Below are positions 8,799 through 17,322 of a stretch of DNA of 64,000 nucleotides, one piece after another; within the stretch, counting starts at the first letter, position 1, and the number at the start of each line of letters is the position of its first letter. The translations under genes were made by a program, and so were the position numbers. The notes beneath the pieces were generated by a model. That model had not been told where the DNA came from and did not search any database. It worked only from the letters and a program-made list of their open reading frames with translations. Origin of the DNA: Variovorax sp. YR216 (GTDB lineage: Bacteria > Pseudomonadota > Gammaproteobacteria > Burkholderiales > Burkholderiaceae_C); the NCBI RefSeq assembly GCF_900107745.1, contig NZ_FNRO01000003.1, forward strand, positions 642,020 through 706,019, read 5' to 3'.

Positions 8799-8828
8799 GT
8801 TCCTCGCGTTTCGCGCGCCGCAATGAAG

Positions 8829-8857
8829 AAACCCGCCGGAAGGCGGGTTTCGCTTTT
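8829..8857 (+). terminator. Intrinsic terminator after the LEA-like gene
   Basis: A perfect 9-bp stem AAACCCGCC / GGCGGGTTT with a GGAA loop is followed by CGCTTTT. It also lies just before the stop of the convergent MscS gene and could act in both directions. Confidence 0.85.
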
Positions 8858-8865
8858 GGGGGGCT

Positions 8866-9702
8866 TCAGGCCGGCTTGACGGGCGGTGGCGTGAGGTGGC
8901 GCTGCACCAGCGGTGTCTCCGGCGTCGGGTAGCCGGCGGCGCCGAAGGTCTTGACAATCGCCTTGTGCGTGTCGAAGTAGACCTGCCAGTAGTGGTCGGT
9001 GTGCGTGTAGGGCCGCACCGCGAGCAGCGGGCCTTCGGGCGTGAACTGGAGGATCTCCACGTCCGCCGGCTGCTCCTTCGAGACGTTGGGGATTTCGCCC
9101 ACCGCAGCCTTGAGTCGCTGGATGGCGTCGCCGACATCCACGCCGTTCGCGATCTTGGCCGTGATGTCGACACGCCGCCACTGCAGCGTGCTGAAGTTCT
9201 GGATCGTCTCGGACAACACCTTGTTGTTGCCGACGGTCACGACGGTGTTGTCCGGAGAGATGAGCGTGGTGCCGAAGAGGCCCAGTTCCTTGACAGTGCC
9301 AGTCACGCCGCCGCCGACGGTGACGAAATCACCCACGCGGTACGGCCGCAGCACCTGCAGGAACACGCCGGCCGCGAAGTGCGTGAGCAGGCCGCCCCAG
9401 GCGGTGCCGATGGCGAGGCCCGCGCCGGCCAGCAGCACCGCGAAGGAGGTGGTGCGGATGCCGAACATGTCGAGGATCGCGAGGATCAGGACGATGTTCA
9501 GGATCACGCCGAGGATCGAGATCAGGTAGTGGCTCAGCGTCGGGTCCATGCGCTTGCCGCGTTCGATCGCCTTGCCGACGAGCTTCTGGGCCAGGCCGAT
9601 GAGCCATCGGCCGATGACCCAGGCGATCAGGGCGCCGATGACTTTCAGGCCAAAATCGACGCCCTGCGTCGTGATGAACGTCCAGATCGCTTCCGTATTC
9701 AA
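8866..9702 (-). CDS. Small-conductance mechanosensitive channel (MscS family)
   Basis: This 278-residue channel protein has three membrane segments (about 17-36, 58-80 and 85-115). The third is rich in Gly and Ala as in the MscS pore helix and is followed by the beta domain (RVGDFVTVGG). The length matches the minimal MscS type, which releases solutes on hypo-osmotic shock. The start is a TTG at 9702 because GAGGAG lies directly upstream; the in-frame ATG at 9867 would overlap the divergent glycosylase gene. It converges with the LEA-like gene, another possible osmotic-stress gene. Confidence 0.9.
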   Translation of the reverse strand: MNTEAIWTFITTQGVDFGLKVIGALIAWVIGRWLIGLAQKLVGKAIERGKRMDPTLSHYLISILGVILNIVLILAILDMFGIRTTSFAVLLAGAGLAIGTAWGGLLTHFAAGVFLQVLRPYRVGDFVTVGGGVTGTVKELGLFGTTLISPDNTVVTVGNNKVLSETIQNFSTLQWRRVDITAKIANGVDVGDAIQRLKAAVGEIPNVSKEQPADVEILQFTPEGPLLAVRPYTHTDHYWQVYFDTHKAIVKTFGAAGYPTPETPLVQRHLTPPPVKPA

Positions 9703-9745
9703 GTTCTTCTCCTCACAGTGCCAGCGATTCACACCGGCAAGCGTT

Positions 9746-10279
9746 ATGGATAAGCCAGCCTCGCGCCCAATCGACGCGGACGCCGTGCTCACGGGCCTCG
9801 CACCGATCGTGTCCGAGAACACCGCCTTGTTGATCCTCGGCAGCTTTCCTGGCGCACGTTCGATCACGGAGCAGCGGTATTATGCGCACCCGCAGAATCA
9901 TTTCTGGAAAATTTTGCAGGCCCTGTGGCCCGCAAACCCGCTCCCAGCGGGCGTTGATAGCTATCAAAAGCGTAGCGAGTGGCTGCTCGACCGAGGGCTG
10001 GGCGTGTGGGACGTCTACGCGAGTTGCCGGCGCGAAGGCAGCCTCGACACGGCGATCCGCGATGCGGTCGTGAACGACATCGTGAGCCTGCGCCTGCCGA
10101 AGCTCGTGGCCATCGCGCACAACGGGGGCGAGAGCTTCAAGCATGCAAGGCACACGCGCACGCTCGGCGTGCCGGTCCATCGGCTGCCGTCGTCGAGTCC
10201 CGCCAACGCATCGTGGAGCTTCGAGCGCAAGGTCCACGCCTGGCGCGAAGTGTTTGAAAGGTATCTGGACATTCCATGA
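9746..10279 (+). CDS. DNA-deoxyinosine glycosylase (uracil-DNA glycosylase superfamily)
   Basis: This 177-residue protein has the motif GSFPGARS (about residues 32-39) followed by YYAHPQNHFWKIL and a C-terminal SSSPANAS loop. Together these define the deoxyinosine glycosylase branch of the UDG/Mug superfamily. It should excise hypoxanthine formed by adenine deamination and so start base excision repair. The TGA overlaps the ATG of the next gene by four bases, showing translational coupling to the spermidine-synthase-like gene. Confidence 0.85.
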   Translation: MDKPASRPIDADAVLTGLAPIVSENTALLILGSFPGARSITEQRYYAHPQNHFWKILQALWPANPLPAGVDSYQKRSEWLLDRGLGVWDVYASCRREGSLDTAIRDAVVNDIVSLRLPKLVAIAHNGGESFKHARHTRTLGVPVHRLPSSSPANASWSFERKVHAWREVFERYLDIP

Positions 10280-11019
10280 AAGTCTCTCTCCCCGAAGTCA
10301 ACTTCTCCGATTGGGGAGACGTGCGCTACCTGCATCTGGGCACGGAGTGGGTACAGGGCTCGATGAAGCTCGACGCGCCTTTCGACATCGAGCTCGAATA
10401 CGTGCAGCGCATGATGGCGTGGCTGCTCTTCGTCGACCCGGCCAGCGTCGCGAAGCGCCATGCGATGCAGCTCGGGCTCGGGGCCGCGAGCCTCACCAAG
10501 TTCTGCCGCAAGACGCTGCGCATGCGCACCACCGCGATCGAACTCAATCCCCAGGTGGTCGCAGCATGCCGGGGCTGGTTCAAGCTGCCGGCGGACGATG
10601 CGAAGCTCCAGATCGTGGTGGCCGATGCGGCCACCGAGATCCGCCAGCCGCAATGGCTCGGCACCGTCGATGCGCTGCAGGTCGATCTCTACGACCACGA
10701 AGCCGCCGCGCCGGTGCTCGACAGCGAAGACTTCTACGCCGACTGCCGCGGTCTCCTGTCCGAGGACGGGTGCATGACGGTCAACCTTTTCGGCCGCTCG
10801 TCCAGCTACGAGCGCAGCCTCGCGAAGATCGTCGCGGTCTTTGGCGAGGAGGCGGTCTGGGCCTTCAAGCCGACGCGAGAAGGCAACACGATCGTGCTGG
10901 CGCAGCGCGAAGCCAGCCGGCCGAAACGGCCCGTGCTTGCCGACCGTGCGCAAACCATCCAGACTCGCTGGAGTCTGCCCGCTCCCAAATGGCTGCGCGT
11001 GTTCAAGCCCGTGGCTTGA
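10276..11019 (+). CDS. Spermidine synthase-like (class I methyltransferase fold) protein
   Basis: This 247-residue Rossmann-fold protein is related to polyamine aminopropyltransferases. A glycine-rich binding loop (LGLGAASLTKF, about 66-76), the acidic AIELNP at the end of strand 2, and VDLYDHEA in the position of the catalytic Asp loop are visible. It is shorter than SpeE (about 285 residues) and lacks the N-terminal beta domain, so real aminopropyl transfer is doubtful. It is coupled to the upstream DNA glycosylase (ATGA overlap) and followed at 21 bases by a GspE-type ATPase. Confidence 0.7.
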   Translation: MKVSLPEVNFSDWGDVRYLHLGTEWVQGSMKLDAPFDIELEYVQRMMAWLLFVDPASVAKRHAMQLGLGAASLTKFCRKTLRMRTTAIELNPQVVAACRGWFKLPADDAKLQIVVADAATEIRQPQWLGTVDALQVDLYDHEAAAPVLDSEDFYADCRGLLSEDGCMTVNLFGRSSSYERSLAKIVAVFGEEAVWAFKPTREGNTIVLAQREASRPKRPVLADRAQTIQTRWSLPAPKWLRVFKPVA

Positions 11020-11040
11020 GCGCCGTCAGGCTCTCCCTCT

Positions 11041-12825
11041 ATGAATGCTGTGACCTTGCCTTCTCCTGATCCCCGGTTCGAAGGGCCGCTCGATCTGCGG
11101 CACCTGATCGAATGGCTTGCGCGGGATGGCGTGATCTCGCCGCCCGAAGCCAAGCGGACGCTCACGCGCTGCGCGCAGGCGCAGAGCCGCCAGGCGCCGC
11201 TGGTGCGCCTCGCCAGCGTCGCGATGACGCGCGAGAGCGACGGCAAGCCGCTCGATCTGGAAATGCTCACCCAATGGCTGGCCAGCCGCGCAGGGCTCGC
11301 TTACTTGCGCATCGATCCGCTGAAGGTCGACGTGGGCAAGGTGGCCGACACCATGAGCGCGGCGTACGCGGAGCGGCACAAGGTGCTGCCGGTGCAGGTG
11401 ACGCCGAGCGAAGTGGTGGTCGCGACCTCGGAGCCGTTCCTGACCGACTGGATCCCCGAGGTCGAACGCCAGTCGCGCCGGTCGGTGCGGCGCGTGGTCG
11501 CGAATCCGGCGGACATCCAGCGCTACACGGCGGAGTTCTTCGCGCTCGCGAAGTCGGTCCGCGCGGCGCAGAAGGCGGGCTCCAGCGCGGGCAGCGCGAG
11601 CTTCGAGCAGCTGGTCGAGCTCGGCAAGTCCAACAAGCAGCTCGACGCCAACGACCAGAGCGTGGTGCAGGTTGTGGACTGGCTCTGGCAATACGCCTTC
11701 GACCAGCGCGCGAGCGACATCCACCTCGAACCGCGCCGCGACCAGGGCGTGATCCGCTTCCGCATCGACGGCGTGCTGCATCCGGCCTATCAGATGCCGA
11801 TGGGCGTGATGAACGCGATGGTGTCGCGGATCAAGCTGCTCGGCCGCATGGACGTGGTCGAGAAGCGCCGCCCACTCGACGGCCGCATCAAGACCCGCAA
11901 CATCCGCGGCGAAGAAATCGAGATGCGGCTTTCCACGCTGCCCACCGCCTTCGGCGAGAAGATGGTGATGCGGATCTTCGACCCGGACACCGCGGTCAAG
12001 GACCTCGACGCGCTGGGCTTCGCGCAGCACGATGCGAAGCGCTGGGAGCAGCTCGTGACGCGGCCGCACGGCATCATCCTCGTGACCGGCCCGACCGGCT
12101 CCGGCAAGACGACCACGCTCTATTCCACGCTCAAGCGCGTGGCGACCGAGGAAGTCAACGTGAGCACGGTGGAGGACCCGATCGAGATGATCGAGCCCTC
12201 GTTCAACCAGACGCAGGTGCAGCCGCAGCTCGACTTCGGCTTCACCGAGGGCCTGCGCGCGTTGATGCGCCAGGATCCGGACATCATCATGGTGGGCGAG
12301 ATCCGCGATCTCGCCACCGCCGAGATGGCGGTACAGGCGGCGCTGACCGGCCACCTCGTCTTCAGCACGCTCCACACCAACGATGCGCCGAGCGCGATCA
12401 CGCGGCTGATGGAACTCGGCGTGCCCTCGTACCTCATCAACGCGGTGATGCTCGGTGTGCTGGCCCAGCGGCTGGTGCGCACGCTGTGTCCGCACTGCAA
12501 GGCGCCCGACGAATCGATCACGCGCGAGAAGCTCGCGGAGTTCGTTGCGCCCTGGCAGATCAGTGGTTCGGTGCGCGCCTACCGGCCGGTGGGTTGCGTG
12601 GACTGCCGCATGACGGGCTACATGGGCCGCATGGGCCTGTACGAGTTGCTCACCGTGTCCGAAGCGTTCAAGAGCGAAGTCACCAAGGAGCCGAGCATGG
12701 CGCCGCTGCGGCGGCAGGCGGTGGCAGATGGCATGCGGCCGCTGCGGTTGGCCGGCGCGCTCAGGATCGCCGAAGGGCTCACCACCATCGAGGAAGTGCT
12801 CAGCGCGACGCCGCCGCTCGAATAG
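11041..12825 (+). CDS. GspE/PulE family secretion or pilus ATPase
   Basis: This 594-residue type II secretion/type IV pilus assembly ATPase has an N-terminal GspE_N-like domain (to about residue 190), Walker A GPTGSGKT (350-357), the Asp box and Walker B VGEIRD, and a tetracysteine zinc module C483-x2-C486 ... C519-x2-C522. It should be a cytoplasmic hexamer powering a pseudopilus or pilus. No other secretion or pilus gene is nearby, so its partner machine must lie elsewhere. It follows the spermidine-synthase-like gene by 21 bases and ends before a terminator. Confidence 0.9.
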   Translation: MNAVTLPSPDPRFEGPLDLRHLIEWLARDGVISPPEAKRTLTRCAQAQSRQAPLVRLASVAMTRESDGKPLDLEMLTQWLASRAGLAYLRIDPLKVDVGKVADTMSAAYAERHKVLPVQVTPSEVVVATSEPFLTDWIPEVERQSRRSVRRVVANPADIQRYTAEFFALAKSVRAAQKAGSSAGSASFEQLVELGKSNKQLDANDQSVVQVVDWLWQYAFDQRASDIHLEPRRDQGVIRFRIDGVLHPAYQMPMGVMNAMVSRIKLLGRMDVVEKRRPLDGRIKTRNIRGEEIEMRLSTLPTAFGEKMVMRIFDPDTAVKDLDALGFAQHDAKRWEQLVTRPHGIILVTGPTGSGKTTTLYSTLKRVATEEVNVSTVEDPIEMIEPSFNQTQVQPQLDFGFTEGLRALMRQDPDIIMVGEIRDLATAEMAVQAALTGHLVFSTLHTNDAPSAITRLMELGVPSYLINAVMLGVLAQRLVRTLCPHCKAPDESITREKLAEFVAPWQISGSVRAYRPVGCVDCRMTGYMGRMGLYELLTVSEAFKSEVTKEPSMAPLRRQAVADGMRPLRLAGALRIAEGLTTIEEVLSATPPLE

Positions 12826-12878
12826 CCGGCTTCCCTGCAGCTCTGCGAGCTGGAAAAAGGAAGAATTTCACGATCGGC

Positions 12879-12901
12879 GCCGATAGCAACATCGGCTTTT
12901 T
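12879..12901 (+). terminator. Intrinsic terminator after the GspE-like gene
   Basis: The stem GCCGAT / ATCGGC with loop AGCAAC is followed by five T residues. It separates the ATPase operon from the small ORF at 12965. Confidence 0.7.
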
Positions 12902-12964
12902 GGATGATTCCCAGCGCCTGTTCCGAGGCGCAAAGTCGCACCTACGACGACTTGGGGGAACGAC

Positions 12965-13123
12965 ATGGACTCTGAGGTTTTCACGATTGGCGCACTGGCA
13001 CTGCTCGTTGCAGGTGGCTGGTTGATCGACCTTCTGAACCATCGTGAGGAATCCCGCCTCAGTCGCGGCATGGCCCGCCAGCTCAAGAAATCGGCAGACA
13101 CCCTCCACGGCATGCTGCACTGA
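12965..13123 (+). CDS. Small single-span membrane protein, 52 residues
   Basis: This short ORF starts at ATG 12965 with GGGGGA seven bases upstream and ends at TGA 13121-13123. The product begins MDSEVFTIGALALLVAGGWL: a hydrophobic helix at about residues 5-21, then a basic tail with several Arg and Lys and one Cys-free amphipathic stretch. It is not recognised. The terminator just upstream suggests its own promoter. It converges with the ParB-like gene, 20 bases away. Codon use (GC-rich third positions) fits a real gene, but confirmation needs conservation or expression data. Confidence 0.5.
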   Translation: MDSEVFTIGALALLVAGGWLIDLLNHREESRLSRGMARQLKKSADTLHGMLH

Positions 13124-13143
13124 CTTCCAGGCGACCGCCTCAC

Positions 13144-13968
13144 CTAGGCGGCGGCTTGCGATTCGGACAGCTCGGCCAGCTGGCGCCTCAACGATTCGTT
13201 CTCCGCAGTCAGCTCGGCGACCCGCTGGCGCAGCATCTGCAGCTCATCGACCTGACCCGGTTCATCCGATGTAGCGGCGGATTCCTCCCTGGGCTTTCGC
13301 TTCGATTCGCGGACCCGCTTCGCGGCCTGCTTCAGCTCTTCCTTGCCGCCTGTTGCTGCGGCGACCTGCTCGTCGGCGGGCAAGGTCGCCACCGCCGCTG
13401 CAGCGTTGATCGAGATGGTGCCGGCCTTGACGGCGGCCACCACTTCGGGCGCGGCCTGTTTCTGGATCTTTTCGATCATCACCACCTGATTGCTGCTGAG
13501 GCGCGCGGCCCGGGCCAGGGCTTCGCGGCTTTCGAACGGCGCGGGCGGCGGTGCATCCGCGGCGGCGGAGGCTTCGCGGCCCCGTGGCCCGGCGTCTTCG
13601 GCGGCCGCCGCGGCATCGCCCGCCGGGGGCGCGGCGCGCGAACGCCGGTCGGCGACGATCTCGCGCTTGCGCAGTGCGAGCACGCCGCGCTGGAAGTCCG
13701 AGAGGCTCCGGCGGCCGAGATGCTGCTCGATCATCCAGAGGTGCACGTCCGCCATGGACTTGAACCGCGTGTTCTGCACCGTCTGGAACGGCACGCCGTG
13801 CTTCTGGCAGATGCGATAGCGGTTGTGGCCGTCCACCAGCACATCGCCCCACAGCACGAGCGCATCGCGGCAGCCTTCCTCGAGGATGCTGCGTTCGAGC
13901 GACTCTTCCTCCTCGGCGGTCAACGGATCGATGTAGGCCTTGAGTTCTTCGTTGACGACGATGTCCAT
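13144..13968 (-). CDS. Orphan ParB-like N-terminal domain protein
   Basis: This 274-residue protein has a ParB/sulfiredoxin-type N-terminal domain with VDGHNRYRI (residues 45-53), a possible helix-turn-helix region around residues 75-170, a long Ala/Pro-rich linker, and a C-terminal coiled coil (about 245-268, with regularly spaced Leu). The CTP/DNA-binding box of true ParB (GERRxRA) is altered to GHNRYRI, as in plasmid-replication-associated relatives. There is no parA or parS nearby. The start at 13968 is preferred; an upstream ATG at 14010 has no ribosome site. The function is unknown. Confidence 0.7.
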   Translation of the reverse strand: MDIVVNEELKAYIDPLTAEEEESLERSILEEGCRDALVLWGDVLVDGHNRYRICQKHGVPFQTVQNTRFKSMADVHLWMIEQHLGRRSLSDFQRGVLALRKREIVADRRSRAAPPAGDAAAAAEDAGPRGREASAAADAPPPAPFESREALARAARLSSNQVVMIEKIQKQAAPEVVAAVKAGTISINAAAAVATLPADEQVAAATGGKEELKQAAKRVRESKRKPREESAATSDEPGQVDELQMLRQRVAELTAENESLRRQLAELSESQAAA

Positions 13969-14125
13969 GAGGGAGCGGCAGCGCAGGGCATGAGTGAAAA
14001 GGGGCTGCATTTTAGAGACGCAAGGGCAGGGATAACCCTCAATTTGCGGTAGGTGGAATCCACATCGACCTGACTTTTGGCTGACTCCACAATTCGCGAT
14101 CGAATTTTTTTCGTGGAGACTGTTC

Positions 14126-14614
14126 GTGAAAATCAAGAGTCAGAAAGACTTCTTCTCGGGGGTGATGTTCGCCGTCGTCGGAGTGGCCTTCGCCTGGGGT
14201 GCCACGACGTACAACGTCGGCACCGGCGCCCGCATGGGCCCGGGCTACTTCCCGCTGATGCTGGGCATCCTGATGGCCATCATCGGGCTCGGCGTCATGT
14301 TCACCGGCCTCACGGTCGAGACCGAGGATGGCGAAAAGATCGGCACGTGGGCCTGGAGGCAGGTCGTCTACATCATCGGCGCCAACCTCGCCTTCGGCGT
14401 GCTGCTGGGCGGTCTGCCGAGCATCGGCGTGCCGGCGATGGGGATGATCATCGCGATCTACGCGCTCGTGATCATTTCGAGCCTCGCGGGAGAGCATTTC
14501 AATCTCAAGGATGTGCTCGTCCTTGCCACCATTCTGGCGGTCGGCAGCTACGTCGCCTTCATCTGGGCGCTGAAGCTGCAGATCCAGGTGTGGCCGACCT
14601 TCATCACGGGCTGA
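14126..14614 (+). CDS. tctB: Tripartite tricarboxylate transporter small membrane subunit TctB
   Basis: This 162-residue protein has four predicted membrane helices and the TctB features: the early helix after a short basic N-terminus and the GARMGPGYFP loop. TctB pairs with TctA in the inner membrane to import carboxylates delivered by a Bug/TctC receptor. It begins with GTG at 14126, with GGAG eight bases upstream. The tctA gene follows after 10 bases. The receptor is not in this operon; the nearest tctC-like gene is 1.2 kb past tctA, beyond a LysR gene. Confidence 0.88.
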   Translation: MKIKSQKDFFSGVMFAVVGVAFAWGATTYNVGTGARMGPGYFPLMLGILMAIIGLGVMFTGLTVETEDGEKIGTWAWRQVVYIIGANLAFGVLLGGLPSIGVPAMGMIIAIYALVIISSLAGEHFNLKDVLVLATILAVGSYVAFIWALKLQIQVWPTFITG

Positions 14615-14624
14615 GGACTGCGCC

Positions 14625-16142
14625 ATGGATCTGATCACCAATCTCTCGTTGGGTTTTGGCGTTGCCTTTACCTTCACCAATCTTCTGTACTGCCTGATCG
14701 GCTGCATCCTGGGCACGCTGATCGGCGTGCTGCCGGGCATCGGCCCGGTCGCGACCATCGCGATGCTGCTGCCGGCGACCTATGCGCTGCCACCGGTGTC
14801 GGCGCTGATCATGCTGGCCGGCATCTACTACGGCGCGCAATACGGCGGCTCCACCACCGCGATCCTGGTCAACCTGCCGGGCGAATCGTCCTCGGTGGTG
14901 ACCGTGATCGACGGCTACCAGATGGCGCGCAAGGGCCGTGCGGGCCCGGCGCTCGCGGCGGCCGGCCTGGGCTCGTTCTTCGCGGGCTGCGTCGGTACGC
15001 TGATCCTGGCCGCGTTCGCGCCGCCGCTGACCGAACTGGCCTTCAAGTTCGGCCCGGCCGAGTACTTCTCGCTGATGATCCTGGGCCTGATCGGCGCGGT
15101 GGTGCTGGCCTCGGGCTCGTTGCTCAAGGCGATCGGCATGATCGTGCTGGGCCTGCTGATGGGTCTCGTCGGCACCGACGTGAACTCGGGCGTCGCGCGC
15201 TTCAGCTTCGACATCCCCGAACTGACCGACGGCATCGGCTTCGTGACCATCGCCATGGGCGTGTTCGGCTACGGCGAAATCATCGCCAACCTCTCGCGTC
15301 CCGAGCATGAGCGCGAGGTCTTCACCGCGAAGGTGTCGGGCCTGTTCCCGACCAAGGAAGACTTCAAGCGCATGTTCCCGGCCGTGCTGCGCGGCACGGG
15401 CCTGGGCGCCGCGCTGGGCATCCTGCCGGGCGGCGGTGCGCTGCTGGCGGCCTTCGCGGCCTACACGATCGAGAAGAAGACCAAGCTGCACCCAGGCGAA
15501 GTGCCGTTCGGCAAGGGCAATATCCGGGGCGTGGCGGCGCCCGAATCGGCCAACAACGCCGGTGCGCAGACCTCGTTCATCCCGCTGCTCACGCTGGGCA
15601 TCCCGCCTAACGCGGTGATGGCGCTGATGGTGGGCGCGATGACCATCCACAACATCCAGCCCGGCCCGCAGGTGATGACCAGCAACCCCGAGCTGTTCTG
15701 GGGCTTGATCGCCTCGATGTGGCTGGGCAACGCGATGCTGATCATCTTGAACCTGCCGCTGATCGGCATGTGGATCAAGCTGCTGTCGGTGCCCTACAAG
15801 TTCCTGTTCCCGGCCATCGTGCTGTTCTGCGCGATCGGGGTCTACTCGACCAACAACAACACCTTCGACATCTGGATGGTCGCGGCCTTCGGCTTCATCG
15901 GCTACATGTTCTTCAAGCTGGGCTGCGAACCCGCGCCGCTTCTGCTGGGATTCATTCTCGGCCCGATGATGGAAGAGAACCTGCGCCGGGCGCTGCTGCT
16001 GTCGCGCGGTGACTGGGTCGTCTTCGTCACGCGCCCGATCTCGGCGGGCCTGCTCGCCGCGGCACTCCTGCTGCTGGTGATCGTGCTCTTGCCTGCGGTG
16101 AAGTCCAAGCGCGAGGAAGCCTTCCAGGAGGAAGAGGCCTGA
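14625..16142 (+). CDS. tctA: Tripartite tricarboxylate transporter large subunit TctA
   Basis: This 505-residue integral membrane protein has 10-12 helices and the duplicated TctA motifs: GVLPGIGPV near residue 35 and GILPGGGALLAAF near 265. The length and the helix-rich ends fit TctA exactly. With TctB it forms the sodium- or proton-driven channel for citrate-like or other organic acids. It ends at a strong UUCG-loop terminator. The substrate depends on the receptor. Confidence 0.93.
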   Translation: MDLITNLSLGFGVAFTFTNLLYCLIGCILGTLIGVLPGIGPVATIAMLLPATYALPPVSALIMLAGIYYGAQYGGSTTAILVNLPGESSSVVTVIDGYQMARKGRAGPALAAAGLGSFFAGCVGTLILAAFAPPLTELAFKFGPAEYFSLMILGLIGAVVLASGSLLKAIGMIVLGLLMGLVGTDVNSGVARFSFDIPELTDGIGFVTIAMGVFGYGEIIANLSRPEHEREVFTAKVSGLFPTKEDFKRMFPAVLRGTGLGAALGILPGGGALLAAFAAYTIEKKTKLHPGEVPFGKGNIRGVAAPESANNAGAQTSFIPLLTLGIPPNAVMALMVGAMTIHNIQPGPQVMTSNPELFWGLIASMWLGNAMLIILNLPLIGMWIKLLSVPYKFLFPAIVLFCAIGVYSTNNNTFDIWMVAAFGFIGYMFFKLGCEPAPLLLGFILGPMMEENLRRALLLSRGDWVVFVTRPISAGLLAAALLLLVIVLLPAVKSKREEAFQEEEA

Positions 16143-16168
16143 TCGCCCACCGATCTTCCCCCTCGCTC

Positions 16169-16198
16169 AACGGCACCTTCGGGTGCCGTTTCTTTATT
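16169..16198 (+). terminator. Intrinsic terminator after tctA
   Basis: The 9-bp stem AACGGCACC / GGTGCCGTT closes on a TTCG loop and is followed by TCTTTATT. Confidence 0.85.
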
Positions 16199-16210
16199 GA
16201 TCCGGGCTCA

Positions 16211-16304
16211 GGAACCCCACGGAACCGGCTTTGCCGGGCCGTCGGGGTTGCCCCCCGGAGAGGGGGTGTCCGAGCCACACGAAGTGGGCGAGGCTGGGGG
16301 TGAA
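16211..16304 (-). repeat. Stop-adjacent structured repeat, copy A
   Basis: This is one of five related ~95-bp elements in the window. Read on the minus strand it starts five bases after the TAG of the LysR gene (CCCCCAGCC), then shows CACTTCGTG, the C-stem/G-stem hairpin and the stem CCGGC-aaa-GCCGG. It also lies just past the tctA terminator. Confidence 0.85.
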
Positions 16305-17210
16305 CTATTTCCTGGGTTTCATGTGCTGCCGCGCCATTGCCAGGAAGGCCATTGCTGCCGGGCTGAGCGGGTGCTTCGCGAGCCGGATCGCAACCACCGG
16401 GTATTCGAGCGCAGGCCGGGTCACCGTCGCTGCGCGCAGGTTGGCCGGCATCAGGACCTCCACGTAGCGCGGCAGGAGCGCAACGCCGGCGCCAGCCTGG
16501 ATGAGGCCGAACGCGGTCGAGAGCATCGAGACGTGGTGCACGACGCGCGGGTAGACATTGGCCGTGCTGGAGAGCATCCGGCTCACGGACCGCCACACAT
16601 TGGCATCCGGATTGACGTGGATGAAGGGCAGTCCGTCGAGCTGCCTCGCATCGATCACCACCCGTTGCGCCAGCGGATGGTCCTCGCGCATGAACAGGCC
16701 CATGCGCTCGGTGAACAGCGGCTCGGTGGCGAGCTCGGAATGCGTCTGCCCGATGTCCGACCCGAAGCCGAGGTCGGCCTCCTGCGTGAGCACGCGCGAG
16801 ATCATCTGTTCCGCGGTGCTGTCGAGCAGGGTGGTCGCAAGGCCTGGGCGCGTTTCCGAGAAGCGGCGCAGCAGAGGCGGCAGCAGCGCACCGGCGGTGA
16901 GATGGCCCACGGCCAGTACCACGCGCCCTTCGCGCAACTGGGACTGCGAGCGGCAGGCGCCGACGGATTCATCGATCAGCCGCAGCGCGCGCACGGCGGT
17001 GTCGACCATCATCTGGCCCGCGCTGGTCATCTGGATGCGGCGGCCGCGTACGACCAGCGGCTGGCCGAGCTCGCTCTCCATGCGCTTGACGAGATGGCTG
17101 ATCGCCGGCTGCGTGAGTTGCAGGGCCTCTGCCGCGAGTGTGAAGCTGCCCGATTCGGCCACCGCCGCCAGGGCCCGGAGCTGTTGCAGGGAGATCTCTT
17201 CCATGCCCAT
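16305..17210 (-). CDS. LysR family transcriptional regulator
   Basis: This 301-residue regulator has an N-terminal winged helix-turn-helix (about residues 6-64, with GSFTLAAEALQLTQPAISHL) and a periplasmic-binding-protein-like effector domain (about 93-298). It is divergent from the TctC receptor gene across 112 bases and lies between tctBA and tctC. It is therefore the likely regulator of this transport and gamma-glutamyltransferase cluster, with an organic acid or gamma-glutamyl compound as inducer (inference). Its stop codon is followed within five bases by repeat copy A. Confidence 0.92.
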   Translation of the reverse strand: MGMEEISLQQLRALAAVAESGSFTLAAEALQLTQPAISHLVKRMESELGQPLVVRGRRIQMTSAGQMMVDTAVRALRLIDESVGACRSQSQLREGRVVLAVGHLTAGALLPPLLRRFSETRPGLATTLLDSTAEQMISRVLTQEADLGFGSDIGQTHSELATEPLFTERMGLFMREDHPLAQRVVIDARQLDGLPFIHVNPDANVWRSVSRMLSSTANVYPRVVHHVSMLSTAFGLIQAGAGVALLPRYVEVLMPANLRAATVTRPALEYPVVAIRLAKHPLSPAAMAFLAMARQHMKPRK

Positions 17211-17244
17211 GCTGCGCCCTTGCCATAAGCAAGGCTCATAGTTC

Positions 17245-17260
17245 GATAAAGCGGATTATC
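17245..17260. promoter_or_regulatory. Possible LysR operator (interrupted dyad)
   Basis: GATAA-AGCGGA-TTATC is a perfect 5-6-5 dyad between the divergent lysR and tctC genes. LysR proteins usually bind interrupted dyads at this position, and one T-N11-A match (17243 to 17255) overlaps it. Confidence 0.35.
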
Positions 17261-17322
17261 TGGTTTGATGTGCCCGCGCTGCATAGGATTCGGGCTTCAT
17301 CACAGGGACACAATCCAGATCC

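Noticed and set aside
16169..16304. A CRISPR-like or transposon explanation for the ~95-bp repeats
   Set aside because: Copies are single, dispersed, without spacers, terminal inverted repeats or target duplications that can be seen.
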